A stretch of 64,000 nucleotides of DNA, taken from positions 22,294 through 86,293 of the forward strand of contig JAUCBJ010007122.1 of assembly GCA_032718475.1 (NCBI GenBank), written 5' to 3'. The position numbers and the translations under genes are program-made. Of this stretch, positions 47,301-56,309 are shown piece after piece. A model generated the notes under the pieces. The model did not search any database and was not told the origin of the DNA. It worked only from the letters and a program-made list of their open reading frames with translations. Numbering within the stretch: position 1 is the first letter of the stretch; each line of letters starts with the position of its first letter. This DNA is from Nemertoderma westbladi (taxonomy: Eukaryota; Xenacoelomorpha; Nemertodermatida; Nemertodermatidae).

Positions 47301-47674
47301 AGGACACCAAATCTCTGGATGGCACATTCACAAGAATGCTACGCCGGGTTCATTGTGTCAAGTACAATGCACACATCTCCAACCAGACACTATATAACAT
47401 TGGAGGTGTCTCATTGGTTCCCCCAAGCTTGACACTAGAACAAAATCGCCTCCGCTTTGCAGGACATTGCTTTCGCCGTGAGGACCAGCCAGTGCATAAT
47501 CTTGTACTTTGGCAGCCTCATGGAGTGAATAAGCATGGTGGACAGCCCATGACTTTCTTGAGACGCATCTTAAAGGACACTGGCCTTAAAGATGCGGATG
47601 ATCTAGCAAATGTCATGGGTGATAGGGAGTTGTGGCGGTGCAATTTTGTTGACAAGCCGGCACAGCATTCTTAA
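44357..47674 (+). CDS. RTE-like LINE endonuclease-RT, intact 1105-codon frame
   Basis: A single uninterrupted frame. Residues ~1-130 are a low-complexity Pro-rich leader of uncertain translation. AP endonuclease ~130-380: GVQEHRM, GGIGLLM, FLGDFNASL, SQIDHILF and SSDHRLIV. RT ~560-900: GSFRGISLISIAAKLYNR, GNQNGFRKGRGTMEP, FVDFFKAFDSVSR (A), GVLQGDTLAPFLFI (B) and DLDFADDLGVL (C), then a thumb and a C-terminus ending with a short tail. The FRGISL and LQGDTLAPFLF blocks are those of RTE-type elements. No ORF1 precedes it, as in RTE. The 3' UTR is very short, to about 47710. Intactness suggests a young copy. The start codon is uncertain. Confidence 0.9.
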   Translation: MRHPPCGMANQGAVFAPRADSAKKHPPTPTMDYISNAEVRPLEASGITGHNRPHRRQLTPDRLPVSPPTGERAANNSLSPFPDDLSGPNPGSPGRPDCDGERDSGVGGYSHVPPRPTKPLVNLRQVTRLASVNTLTLGSPMRQGELTALADKLSLSAVGVQEHRMQTGQTDEVLIKDMGGGWRLALASADDSGNGGIGLLMNPTAHAALDKIDQISNRIIRCHFSCSGRLAKKFPKVVLIVCYSPTSVAPVEEVENFYHNLQAATDGVDQHAFLTFLGDFNASLHQSPTSPWVYSNSVNRNSVHLQDFISGNGLFSAGTQFKKRTGKLWTHSGPSGHKSQIDHILFRRKYRSSIQDCNAFTLRPFSSDHRLIVAKVRLSLRASRTTKSALPRHDWSSLLQQPSVRSSFTLQLSNRYEALASEAADHCEGYTAFTEAVKLAAAETVPVYPRNRKRAPWTDNKIQKCRNDLHKAQKESRLKQTTAAKNAVKAASRSLNRQYSVNLQELINQQVDAINDADDSRQSSQAWKSINLLTGRKSQPTTKVKAESPADRLNGWKAHFEKLLNNDRVLPDNFIEVKVSESVLPDIPIGDISFAEVKAAAKSIKTNRASGVDGVPPEVFKIPECLKLIYPIIVDMYRTTRVPQEMKTNKLVPVPKKGNLTLYGSFRGISLISIAAKLYNRILLNRIRDPIERLLRGNQNGFRKGRGTMEPILALRRIIEELSKKKDRHLAVIFVDFFKAFDSVSRSRMFSILSLYGIPDEIIAAIRSVYDGSTTFVSTVDGDTEPFEVLWGVLQGDTLAPFLFIIVVDYVLRMSLDHHNDDGVMITPPTGSRSRGNPAKYLTDLDFADDLGVLSESLEGAQRLLSSLEHAASSVGLFINSRKTKILTVNFESPQQVSDRMSISSKDGMLEHVDDFCYLGSWIRKSGEDLRIRKGKAWTALNRLSRIWKSPRINRKLKVRLFRAAVVPVLLYGSPCWALTAEDTKSLDGTFTRMLRRVHCVKYNAHISNQTLYNIGGVSLVPPSLTLEQNRLRFAGHCFRREDQPVHNLVLWQPHGVNKHGGQPMTFLRRILKDTGLKDADDLANVMGDRELWRCNFVDKPAQHS

Positions 47675-47711
47675 AAATGCAGCTGCAATGCAGCATGCCG
47701 ATCCTAGATGT

Positions 47712-47945
47712 TAATTAATAATCATAATAAATGTATTCATTTGCATTTTCGCTTAGCAGCTGCTGTAGGTAGTAGTCTTTGAGGTTGTGTTTGAACACTT
47801 CTAAAGTTTTCATGTTCGTTAAGCTTTGAGGCAGTTCGTTCCAAATTTTTGGGCCCAAGTAAGTGAATGCTTTCTTGCCGCAAACTGTCGTACAATGGGG
47901 GAGCGCAGGTTATGACTCAGTAGAACGCAGTGAGCGTGTTTGACA
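47712..47945 (-). pseudogene. CR1-like RT C-terminal fragment
   Basis: The minus strand encodes LPHCTTVCGKKAFTYLGPKI followed by WNELPQSLTNMKTLEVFKHN, the last ~60 residues typical of CR1/L2 ORF2, ending in a stop near 47712. It is 5'-truncated and frameshifted upstream. It lies tail to tail with the RTE-like element. Confidence 0.8.
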
Positions 47946-47959
47946 ACGAAGGTTAACTG

Positions 47960-48150
47960 GTTAACGAGGTCTGACATACAGTGTACAATCACAGCATTTA
48001 CAATTTTTACAGTAGGGCATGTAGGGGGGCCTACCTGTAAAAGTCTGCTAGTCAGCCAGCTGGCCAGTACTAGTCAGCCAGTAGGCTACTGCAGTACATT
48101 GACTGCAAGTAAATACTGCAGTATGCTTGATATTGAAGCTGTGACTACAG
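47960..48150. repeat. hAT-related internal fragment (second copy)
   Basis: Clearly similar to 42325-42500, inside the hAT element: CAGTGTACAATCA, GCATTTACAATTTTTACAGT, GTCTGCTAGTCAGCCAGCTG and AAGTAAATACTGCAGTAT occur in the same order with a few indels. Its matching right terminus (TCGATCGAGCCCTA) is seen at 51823-51836, beyond the LINE at 48160-51821. Confidence 0.75.
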
Positions 48151-48159
48151 TACTTATAG

Positions 48160-51100
48160 AACAACCAAGGCAGTGGTTTTAAGCAGACTTCAAAATACTG
48201 TGCAGTAGTGAATGAAGGTCAAGTTTTACATGCTCATAAATATGAAACTAAATCTAGTACTGGATTCTTAAAAATAGAAACTTTTAATTGCAAGGGTTTT
48301 ATCAGAAATAAATCATATATCATACAAAGATTGAATACTGAGAAACCAGATGTTCTGATGTTACAAGAACACTGGCTTGGGCCTAGACAAGCTGACTTTT
48401 TCTTCAAGAGACAGTCTCTACATAAAGAATATACATGTGTTGATTACACAATCTCGTCAGAGATGCTTAAACCCAAGCGGCGGATACGGGGAGAAGGGGG
48501 AACGGTTATATATATAAAAAATAACCTACAAGTATTTTGCAGTCCTTTAAACTTAAACTCTGAACGTTTAACTGGTATTAGAATTGCTGGAGCTTTTGAT
48601 AGAGACTTGGCAATAATCAATATATATCTCCCTTCAGATTGCAACAGACCTGAAGATAAAAATAATTATTTTCTTACCACTACTCACCTGGCTACTGTCA
48701 TTGAAGAATGTCAGGCAGCTGGTTTGGGTATAATCATAGGAGGTGATATTAATGGGTCACTTAAAGCAGATATTTTTCATCCCAGAGGATCTAGAAGTTA
48801 TTCACATTTTGGACATATTTTTAACAATGTCATATTGAGAAATTATGACTTTACAGTTGCTGACATGTGTATAAAGGCATCTGGTCCAATGTCTACATAC
48901 ACCTTCAATAACAAATTTGGAGATATCATTCGTGAGAGTTACATTGATCACATATTAGTTGGAAATGAAATGTATGAAAATATCCGAGAGTCACTTGTAC
49001 TAGAACATGATGAGAAAAACCTCTCTGATCATAGGCCAGTAAAGATACTCCTCCAATATAAAAAGACTCTCCAAGTGGAAGACAATCTACTACGATCTCG
49101 AATTAAACAAACTAAATTTGATTTCAAAAAGGCAACAAATGTACAGAAGGTTGCTTACAGAGAGGAAATCCGAGGAAAGCTTGAATCTGTAAATCACAAT
49201 GTAACTTTAGATGAGAAAGTGAATATCCTAACAAATACTATAAACGAAGCATCCAAAAACAATATTCCTAGATTTTACTGGAAACCAAAAACTCATTTGA
49301 AATATCGCAAAAACTTAAAGGTGACTGGAAAACGTAGCACAAATTACTCAAAAGACTACCAAGACTATCAACAACATATACGAGATATTATTGCAACAAA
49401 CAGGCATGATCCGAAACTTTTCTGGAAAAATATTAAGCCAGTAAAAGACAACTTCATTGTTCCAAATCCTACATTACTATATCACGAAGTTAAAACACAA
49501 TTCAACAACTGTATGCAACACAATGAAGATCCATCACTTCATACACCTGATCCCACATGTAGTAATTCAAAGCCCGAGCTGGGGAAGACAGTCAAAGATG
49601 ACTGTTCAACGAAGACAAACCCAAATAATATAACCCCAACAGAAATTGAATCCAATATAAAGGACCTTAACCGGCAGAAGGCAGCTGATATCAACAATAT
49701 CATCTCAGAATCTTTATTTTATGGCCTATCCGATACACTTACGGGTTTCATTGCAGATATTTTCAATGAGATTAACCGCAAAGGGAAAACCCCTCTTTCC
49801 TTCTCAACTAGTATAATATTTCCTGTTCCTAAACCAGCCAAGAAGAACTCTGTAATACAAAATTCAACACGATTTCGAAATATAAGTATTATCACTGTTT
49901 TGGCAAAATTATGGGAGCGAACTATCATTAAAGAGCTTGAATGTCTGACTCTAAATGAACTCCAGCTTGGTTATAGAAAAGGCATAGGCAGTGAAACTGC
50001 TTATTTATTGGCATCCCAGCTAATTCGAAAGTTTAACAAGAAAAACTCAAAAATATATGCCTTATCTCTTGATATGTCGGCTGCATTCGATAAAGTTAGC
50101 TACACTATGCTTTTTGACAAACTGAGACAGTCAAAATTAAATGGCAACATTGTTGATGCTATAGAGACATACTATAGAAATTCGGTCGCATATTTGAATT
50201 GTAATGGATATTGTTATGCAGAGCCGATTGCCTTGTGTCAAGGTGTGCGACAAGGTGGAGTCCTATCCCCACTACTATTCAACTATTACATGACGGATTT
50301 AATTACTGAAATAGTGGAGAGCGGCCTAGGAGTTCACATAGCAAGGGAATCTTTTGCCATTTTAACATATGCAGATGATGTACTGCTGCTTGCTACACTT
50401 AAATCAGATTTACAGGAAATGCTGCAATTATCGAGCTGCTTCCTCGAGAAACACAACATGAAATTGAACTTCTCAAAATGTCACTTTCTATCCATAGAAA
50501 CAGATGGCAGGTGTTCTACTAATGATAGCATAACCTTCTGCGGTAAAGTAGTAGATGCGGCTGATGGTTGTTTTTATATGGGTCTCCCGCTACCTTCACA
50601 TCGGAATAGGCTCAAAGATCATCTCAACACCAAAGTCTGGTCTAACCTTTCTATGTTAAAAAATCGGGGTCTAACTGTGGATCAAATAACGCTTAAAATC
50701 TCCAGCTTAGTTTGGCGTATGATATGTCTACCCTCTATATCATATGGGGCCCTAGCCTTATCCAACAATGAACTGACTGAAGTTGCAAGCAGCTGTAGGT
50801 CTGCCATGAGGGATATTATACACTTAAAGAGCTACATACCAAATGCTGTGTTAGCTCAACTTTTTGAGATTGATGTGGAAAGTCACCTACGACTTACTAA
50901 CTTTCGAGGACTATATAATACATTTAACACCTCCAATAAAAAGATATCTTCTTTCTTTGGGTCTTTACTGTGTGACCACTGGACAGACGAGGATAATAAA
51001 GACTCAATTTTTACTCTTTATCAGATGTCCAGCTGGTATCATGACTTGCCACCACTGAATTCACTAGCTGTGCATAATTACTCCCCTCAACACTGCATAC

Positions 51101-51255
51101 AAAAACGGAAGAAAGAGTTGCAGCACCAAATCACTGATCGTGATATGTTCCTCACGCTGATTAATCTATCTCTCCTCAACAGGCCAGACATACCTATGTC
51201 ACTGAGAAAGGAGGTTTTGCAAGAGACTAATAAGATGGTCTTGGTGGGCTTATAA
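48160..51255 (+). CDS. LINE endonuclease-RT, uninterrupted ~1030 codons
   Basis: The frame is open from just after a stop at 48157-48159 to 51255. GTG at 48208 is only a nominal start and no in-frame ATG precedes the endonuclease. EN blocks: FNCKGFIRNKS, MLQEHWL, IIIGGDINGSL, YIDHILV and LSDHRPVKI. RT blocks: FRNISIITVLAKLWERT, LSLDMSAAFDKVSYTM (A), GVRQGGVLSPLLFNYYM (B) and ILTYADDVLLLA (C), followed by NFSKCHFLSI and a thumb. The GGVLSPLLF pattern groups it broadly with jockey/CR1-type elements; clade not fixed. No ORF1 is present, so it is 5'-truncated or ORF1-less. It is nested in an hAT copy. Confidence 0.88.
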   Translation, partial: NNQGSGFKQTSKYCAVVNEGQVLHAHKYETKSSTGFLKIETFNCKGFIRNKSYIIQRLNTEKPDVLMLQEHWLGPRQADFFFKRQSLHKEYTCVDYTISSEMLKPKRRIRGEGGTVIYIKNNLQVFCSPLNLNSERLTGIRIAGAFDRDLAIINIYLPSDCNRPEDKNNYFLTTTHLATVIEECQAAGLGIIIGGDINGSLKADIFHPRGSRSYSHFGHIFNNVILRNYDFTVADMCIKASGPMSTYTFNNKFGDIIRESYIDHILVGNEMYENIRESLVLEHDEKNLSDHRPVKILLQYKKTLQVEDNLLRSRIKQTKFDFKKATNVQKVAYREEIRGKLESVNHNVTLDEKVNILTNTINEASKNNIPRFYWKPKTHLKYRKNLKVTGKRSTNYSKDYQDYQQHIRDIIATNRHDPKLFWKNIKPVKDNFIVPNPTLLYHEVKTQFNNCMQHNEDPSLHTPDPTCSNSKPELGKTVKDDCSTKTNPNNITPTEIESNIKDLNRQKAADINNIISESLFYGLSDTLTGFIADIFNEINRKGKTPLSFSTSIIFPVPKPAKKNSVIQNSTRFRNISIITVLAKLWERTIIKELECLTLNELQLGYRKGIGSETAYLLASQLIRKFNKKNSKIYALSLDMSAAFDKVSYTMLFDKLRQSKLNGNIVDAIETYYRNSVAYLNCNGYCYAEPIALCQGVRQGGVLSPLLFNYYMTDLITEIVESGLGVHIARESFAILTYADDVLLLATLKSDLQEMLQLSSCFLEKHNMKLNFSKCHFLSIETDGRCSTNDSITFCGKVVDAADGCFYMGLPLPSHRNRLKDHLNTKVWSNLSMLKNRGLTVDQITLKISSLVWRMICLPSISYGALALSNNELTEVASSCRSAMRDIIHLKSYIPNAVLAQLFEIDVESHLRLTNFRGLYNTFNTSNKKISSFFGSLLCDHWTDEDNKDSIFTLYQMSSWYHDLPPLNSLAVHNYSPQHCIQKRKKELQHQITDRDMFLTLINLSLLNRPDIPMSLRKEVLQETNKMVLVGL

Positions 51256-51285
51256 CTTCTGTTTTCGCTGGACATACTTATTTAG

Positions 51286-51821
51286 TTAACTGCACATTCA
51301 TTTCAAGTAATATTTTAATGCAATTTTAATGTGAATCCTTTTCAGCTAACTGCACATTTAATTCAGTTTAATATTTAAATGCAATTTTAATGTGAACCGT
51401 TTATTGTGGTTCTCTTTTACATATACTCTGCGTCTGCTCTATACATCAGATGTTAACTGCACATTCATTTCAAGTAATATTTTAATGCAATTTTAATGTG
51501 AATCCTTTTCAGCTAACTGCACATTTAATTCAGTTTAATATTTAAATGCAATTTTAATGTGAACCGTTTATTGTGGTTCTCTTTTACATATACTCTGCGT
51601 CTGCTCTATACATCAGATGTTAACTGCACATTCATTTCAAGTAATATTTTAATGCAATTTTAATGTGAATCCTTTTCAGCTAACTGCACATTTAATTCTG
51701 TTTAATATTTAAATGCAATTTTAATGTGAACCGTTTATTGTGGTTCTCTTTTACTAATTATGACTCTAATATAGCCGCCGGGGCGCAAGCCGGATAATAA
51801 TAATAATAATAATAATAGAGT
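51286..51821 (+). other. 3' UTR tandem repeats (167 bp x2.8) and (TAA)n tail
   Basis: TTAACTGCACATTCATTTCA begins units at 51286, 51453 and 51620, a 167-bp period; each unit also contains two half-repeats ending AATGCAATTTTAATGTGAA. After the array comes CCGGGGCGCAAGCCGG, which can fold with a GCAA tetraloop, then (ATA)n to about 51821. Confidence 0.85.
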
Positions 51822-51887
51822 CGATCGAGCCCTACTAATTACCCAAACGCAGGGGATTAGTTAGTACTAGCCTAAGCCTATACGCCC

Positions 51888-52712
51888 TCATTCAACCTCA
51901 CCTGGATGCGGGCATATCAGCATATCATGCTGGTTCCACAGCATAACCAGCCATTCACGTGCCCAGCTGGAAGCTTTGCAAAGGAAGGAAGTGTGTCCGC
52001 TTTTGCTTATTCCTAGACTCCCGAACTCATATCTCCATCGCTCACTTCATCCAAATAAACTGGCTGCCTCTGAACTGTCGCGCAATACAGGTTATCCTGA
52101 CTTGGATGTTTAAAATCAAGAACTCCTTAGCGCCTGAATATCTTTGTGATCTAATATCCATTCCCCCATCTCAGAGAAATCTAAGATCTGGGGAACACCG
52201 CGCTCTAATACCACGGAAATTATCGGCTGTGGGGTGTGATTCCCTCTCATACTGTCATACACAGGTCCAGTACTCTGGAATAAGTTTCCAGCCGCCATCA
52301 CGAGTTCAGCATCAGTCGAGACTTTTAAACATAATGTAAAGACTCACTTATTCGCTATCAGCCTAACTAATGATCTGGAGCATTGGACACGCCCAGGCCA
52401 TTTTGCCTTCCTAGACTCGCAGCCTCTCTCTACCCCAGTGTCTCATGATTGACTTCAGAATTACCAGAATCTAGTTTTTGAAATTTTTTGCTTTTATACT
52501 CACTCTAATAACTCTTATTTCATTTCATTTTTATCTCACTTTTAATTACTTTCATCTTCACCCCTAACTAACATTTTATCCCTTAACACTTAACGCTCAT
52601 AAATACTACAACATAAATAACTTAGATTTTACTAACATTCTGCGCTTTCTTCTCCCATAATCCCCCTATGAGGACCCCTACGGAAACGAGACTTGTCTCA
52701 AAGGGCTATCCT
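51888..52712 (+). pseudogene. CR1-like LINE 3' fragment
   Basis: Coding remnants LIQPHLDAGISAYHAGST, KCVRFCLFLDSRTHISIAHF and HRALIPRKLSAVG are the RT C-terminal region, with a stop near 51943 and a frameshift near 52250. The same subfamily appears at 59348-60111. The 3' UTR ends with the conserved hairpin at 52671-52712 (inner stem GAGA/TCTC with a CTTG loop). Confidence 0.82.
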
Positions 52713-52939
52713 CGACGTTCTTATCTTAGACTATCTTAATTTTACTCCCATCTCCATCGGCCTACCTAAACTGATGTTAACCCTTCATACTTTAATAGCT
52801 TTCTCCATCAACCACAAATGTATCTTTCTTTTTAGAATCACTTTAAATCTATATTTGTACTGTTCAGCTGTTATGCAGTTATGTAGGCTACTACCTGACT
52901 ACAGATCTGTTTTTGGGTTAAACATAAACACCCTTTACA
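52713..52939. other. No gene recognised
   Basis: Pyrimidine-rich continuation of the LINE 3' region, then spacer. Confidence 0.4.
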
Positions 52940-53112
52940 GTAAGGGAAAATACTCCGAATCGGGGTACAGCTCTATACACCGAATCAGTGTCATAGTCGA
53001 AAATAGTGACACCGATTGGAGATTTTTAGTAGAAAGCTATACCCCGAATCGGTGCTCTACTAGAAAATCTTCAGGCAGCGGAAAGATTTGATATACCCCG
53101 AATCGGGGTATA
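52940..53112. repeat. Cluster of CCGAATCGG palindromes
   Basis: Four variants of CCGAATCGGGGTA occur within 170 bp. The last is a near-perfect palindrome: arms TATACCCCGA (53092-53101) and TCGGGGTATA (53103-53112) around one base. Between them AGATTTTTAGTAGA (about 53019) faces TCTACTAGAAAATCT (about 53057) as a second inverted pair. No coding role. Confidence 0.75.
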
Positions 53113-53842
53113 GGAGTTATTTACGCCCCTCCAGAAAAATGATGTTTCACTCACGCCAGACTGGAATTCATAGTGCGAAAATTACATTTTGTGCAGTACA
53201 ATACTGTTTCATACAGTCATAATATAAATGTGGTAACTATATTGATAGATATAGGGCCTACTACTGAAGTACGGGCAGACGGGAGGTACTGTCAGGGGGG
53301 TATATTACTATATTGTACATTTACATTATTATTATTGCAGTGTTATTTGTCCATCAACTGATTTATAAATATGGATATGATAACAAAAAGTATGTTTTTT
53401 TAATTAACACGGAGTACCAGTACATTAGTACCAGTACAGTAAATTCCACTATTAAGAGAAAGGAGCAGGTTACAGTTCACAGTTAACTGTTACAGTGTTT
53501 CGCGGTTGTAGTTAACTAATACAATAAATGAAGCTAATCGTAATTAACTGACAAGAGCTGGTTAAAGTTGCAGTGCTTCTAACCAAAACAATAAAGGAAA
53601 CTAGATTGACGGAAAAAAGCTGAAGTAAAATACAGTACATTTTGTTCGGCCGTTAGGCCAGGGATTGCGCACAAAGTTAGACGACTTATCAGCTTATTTT
53701 CATTGTGGACCCCCAGAGCTATACTCCCCAGAGGAATTTCCAGTACACATTTAGCTACCATTTAATGACGCACTGACGCAAGGCAGAGATGCACCCTGCT
53801 GCCCTGGTTAGACTCTTCAATAGAATCTTGTTAGATTCTTCT
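53113..53842. other. No gene recognised
   Basis: Spacer. It contains AAAGGAGCAGGTTACAG near 53459 and an inverted TTTATTGTTTTGGTTAGAA near 53580, both shared with 54390-54450 and 57495-57560. Confidence 0.5.
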
Positions 53843-53990
53843 GGCGAGCACTTATAATAACCTTTCCCATTCTAGCAAGCACGTATAATAACCTTGCCCG
53901 TTCTGGCAAGCACGTATAATAACCTTGCCCGCTTGGGCAAGCACGTATAATAACCTTGCCCGTTCTGACAAGCACGTATAATAACACGCA
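53843..53990. repeat. 31-bp minisatellite (~4.7 copies)
   Basis: Units of CAAGCACGTATAATAACCTT plus GCCCGTTCTGG, with single-base variants between copies. Confidence 0.92.
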
Positions 53991-54635
53991 AGCAGATATT
54001 TACCCTGCCAGTTTTAGCATATTAAACGATGAGTAGAGATATAATATTATTATGATAGGCCTAATTATTATGATTATAATACGAGAATTATAATATATGA
54101 CAATGGCATACATGGATACATGAATACATTACATTGCAATGGCTTGCATATTATTTATAGACAATAAAATACAGTACGTGAAACCTATATACAGTACGTG
54201 AAAACTACAGAACTACGGTAGTACTATGTACTGTAGCTACTTAGTATTGAATTAACATACTACTGTAGGGAGGGGGGGGGGGGGGGGGGGGGGGGAACTG
54301 GACGCAATAAAAATTAATCCCTCTCCAAGGTAAATTCGCCGCAAATAACAGCGGATTACTCTCAAAAATAAGACTAACCTATTCTATTGTGCTTAGTTTA
54401 TTGTTTTGGTTAAAATAACGTGCCACTGTAACCAGCTCCTTTCCCTAAATTGAGAATTTAACATTGAGGCGGGATATTAATTCGCCAAGTCTGGTTTTGC
54501 GTGGTTATGAAGTGAAGGGTTATGAAGGGCCCACGATAAATTATTATGGTGAAAATGAGAATGAATAATGCATATTTTTCATTATAATAGTACACCAAAA
54601 CTGTATCACACTTTAAATATTAAATATAGATATGA
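53991..54635. other. No gene recognised; long G homopolymer
   Basis: AT-rich spacer with an uninterrupted G run of over 20 at about 54272-54296. It includes a copy of the TTTATTGTTTTGGTTA...CTCCTTTCCCT repeat at 54390-54450. Confidence 0.5.
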
Positions 54636-54699
54636 TTATGCAATTTGTCTAACAATAAGCACTATAACGTAATATACATTAAATACAATGACAAATAAC

Positions 54700-56309
54700 G
54701 TATAACGTGAACCTTTGTTTTTATACAATGGGACCACATGGGCAAGCCGCCAAGTAGCCGGGACAATACCGAGGTCAAAAGACTGCTGAAATAATTTTGA
54801 CAGCGGCGAGGCTAACCAGGTACAAAGATTGCGTAGTAACACGGCAGGAATTTTATCAGGTCCAGGTGACTTGTTTGTTTTCATTTTTGACAAAAGTTTA
54901 TATATAATGGTATCATCAAATCTTATATCAGACAACACATCATTCATGGGGTGTCTAGGAGGTGGTTTATAGATATTACCATTGTCAGTGGAAAAAGCAC
55001 ATTTGAATGTTTCATTTATTAAATTGGCACGATCCAGATCACTGATAACAGTTTCGCCATTATCATTCTTCATTGCAGGGATGGTGCTTCCTCTTACTAG
55101 ATGTGATTTCACATATTTCCAAAATTTTCTGGAATTTTTGTGCTTCAATATGCGGTTTTCCTGTACTTGTCTGTTTACCAAATAAATGGATTCTAGTGAG
55201 GCATTTAACCTTGAAAGGTTATGTTCTAGGTCAGAATTTCTTTGAGGGTTGGTTGATTCCATCAATTTAGTCTTTGTTCGGTGAATACGGCGTAACAACT
55301 TCTTAACAGAAGGAATAATTTTCTTCTTGCTGTCATTACACAATGGGACACAGTCCTCAGTGATGCAGTTCAATATAAATTCCAAAGACGCAAGGTTTGT
55401 ATCAGGGTCAAAACTGTGTTGGATAACATCAGACCACTTGATGTGCGATGCAATGCCGTATATTTTATTCCAGTTTGCCTTAGACCAGTCAGGTACTTTA
55501 GGGTGCATATTTTGAATTGATAAGGGAGGCAATGTCCCAGAGACAACCATATGATCACTTCTGATATCTTCAATGCCAAATCGATTGCCAACATTTACAT
55601 TTCCAATCAAATAGGTATCACTACAAAATATCAGATCTAGGATACCACCAGCCACATGTGTCGGTTTATCAACAACTTGCGCTAAGTCTCTATCCAATGT
55701 AATATTAATTAGATTATCTGCAGCAGCCGGGAATCTACACTCATTGGTATGTTTAGATATCTGCCAGTCAATACCACGGAGATTAAAATCTCCAACTATA
55801 ACAGTTGGATTGTTGAATTCAACTGGGCAGAATAAATTCATGTCTGAAGCAAAACTGAACATATTTTCGGTTGTAATATGGGGAATGTATACATCACCAA
55901 TGCGGATAGGCTTCTTATAAGCGTTTAAATCAACCCAGATAGATTCACCAAGTGCATTTTCCTCAACCCTTGTTGCATTTAGTACTTTCGAAACAATTAT
56001 TGCTACTCCACCACCACGATTTAGAGAGGGGCGGTCTCTTCTAAATATATCATAATCCTTCAATTCAGGGCAAGAAAAAAGATCATCCGATTCATCTGGG
56101 AGAAGGTGAGTTTCTGTAAGGCAGATTATGAGAGGAGTCTCAGTGTAGAGGGAGACTAAGGACCGTAAAGGAACTATCTTATTTCTAATTGACTGACAAT
56201 TTATACAAAATATCTTAGGTGTAAGTTTGACAATGGAATTTGAATTTAAATTATACGAGTTTTCCTTATGATTATTAGCAATATAGTCGACGGCTGAGTG
56301 AGCACTGTC
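54700..56309 (-). pseudogene. CR1-like ORF2: endonuclease plus RT start, 3'-truncated
   Basis: Read from the codon after the ORF1 stop (56309), the frame is open through NCQSIRNKIVPLRS, CLTETHLLP, DIFRRDRPSL, GGGVAIIVS, TVIVGDFNLRGIDWQ and RSDHMVVSG (AP endonuclease). A linker follows, then the beginning of RT (MKTNKSPGPDKIPAVLL, THWRLAHVVPLYKNKG-like block). RT similarity stops near 54708, before motif A; the remaining 20-odd codons are hydrophobic read-through to a stop at 54636. Loss of the 3' half is opposite to normal LINE 5' truncation and implies a later deletion or rearrangement. There is no start-type codon before about 56063. Confidence 0.85.

Noticed and set aside
51823-51850. CCTACTAATTACCC here also matches the foldback terminus (GGTCCTACTAATTACCCC)
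   Set aside because: The 14-bp match overlaps the hAT terminus and its flank; no 20-bp or 89-bp units follow, so I treat it as coincidence.
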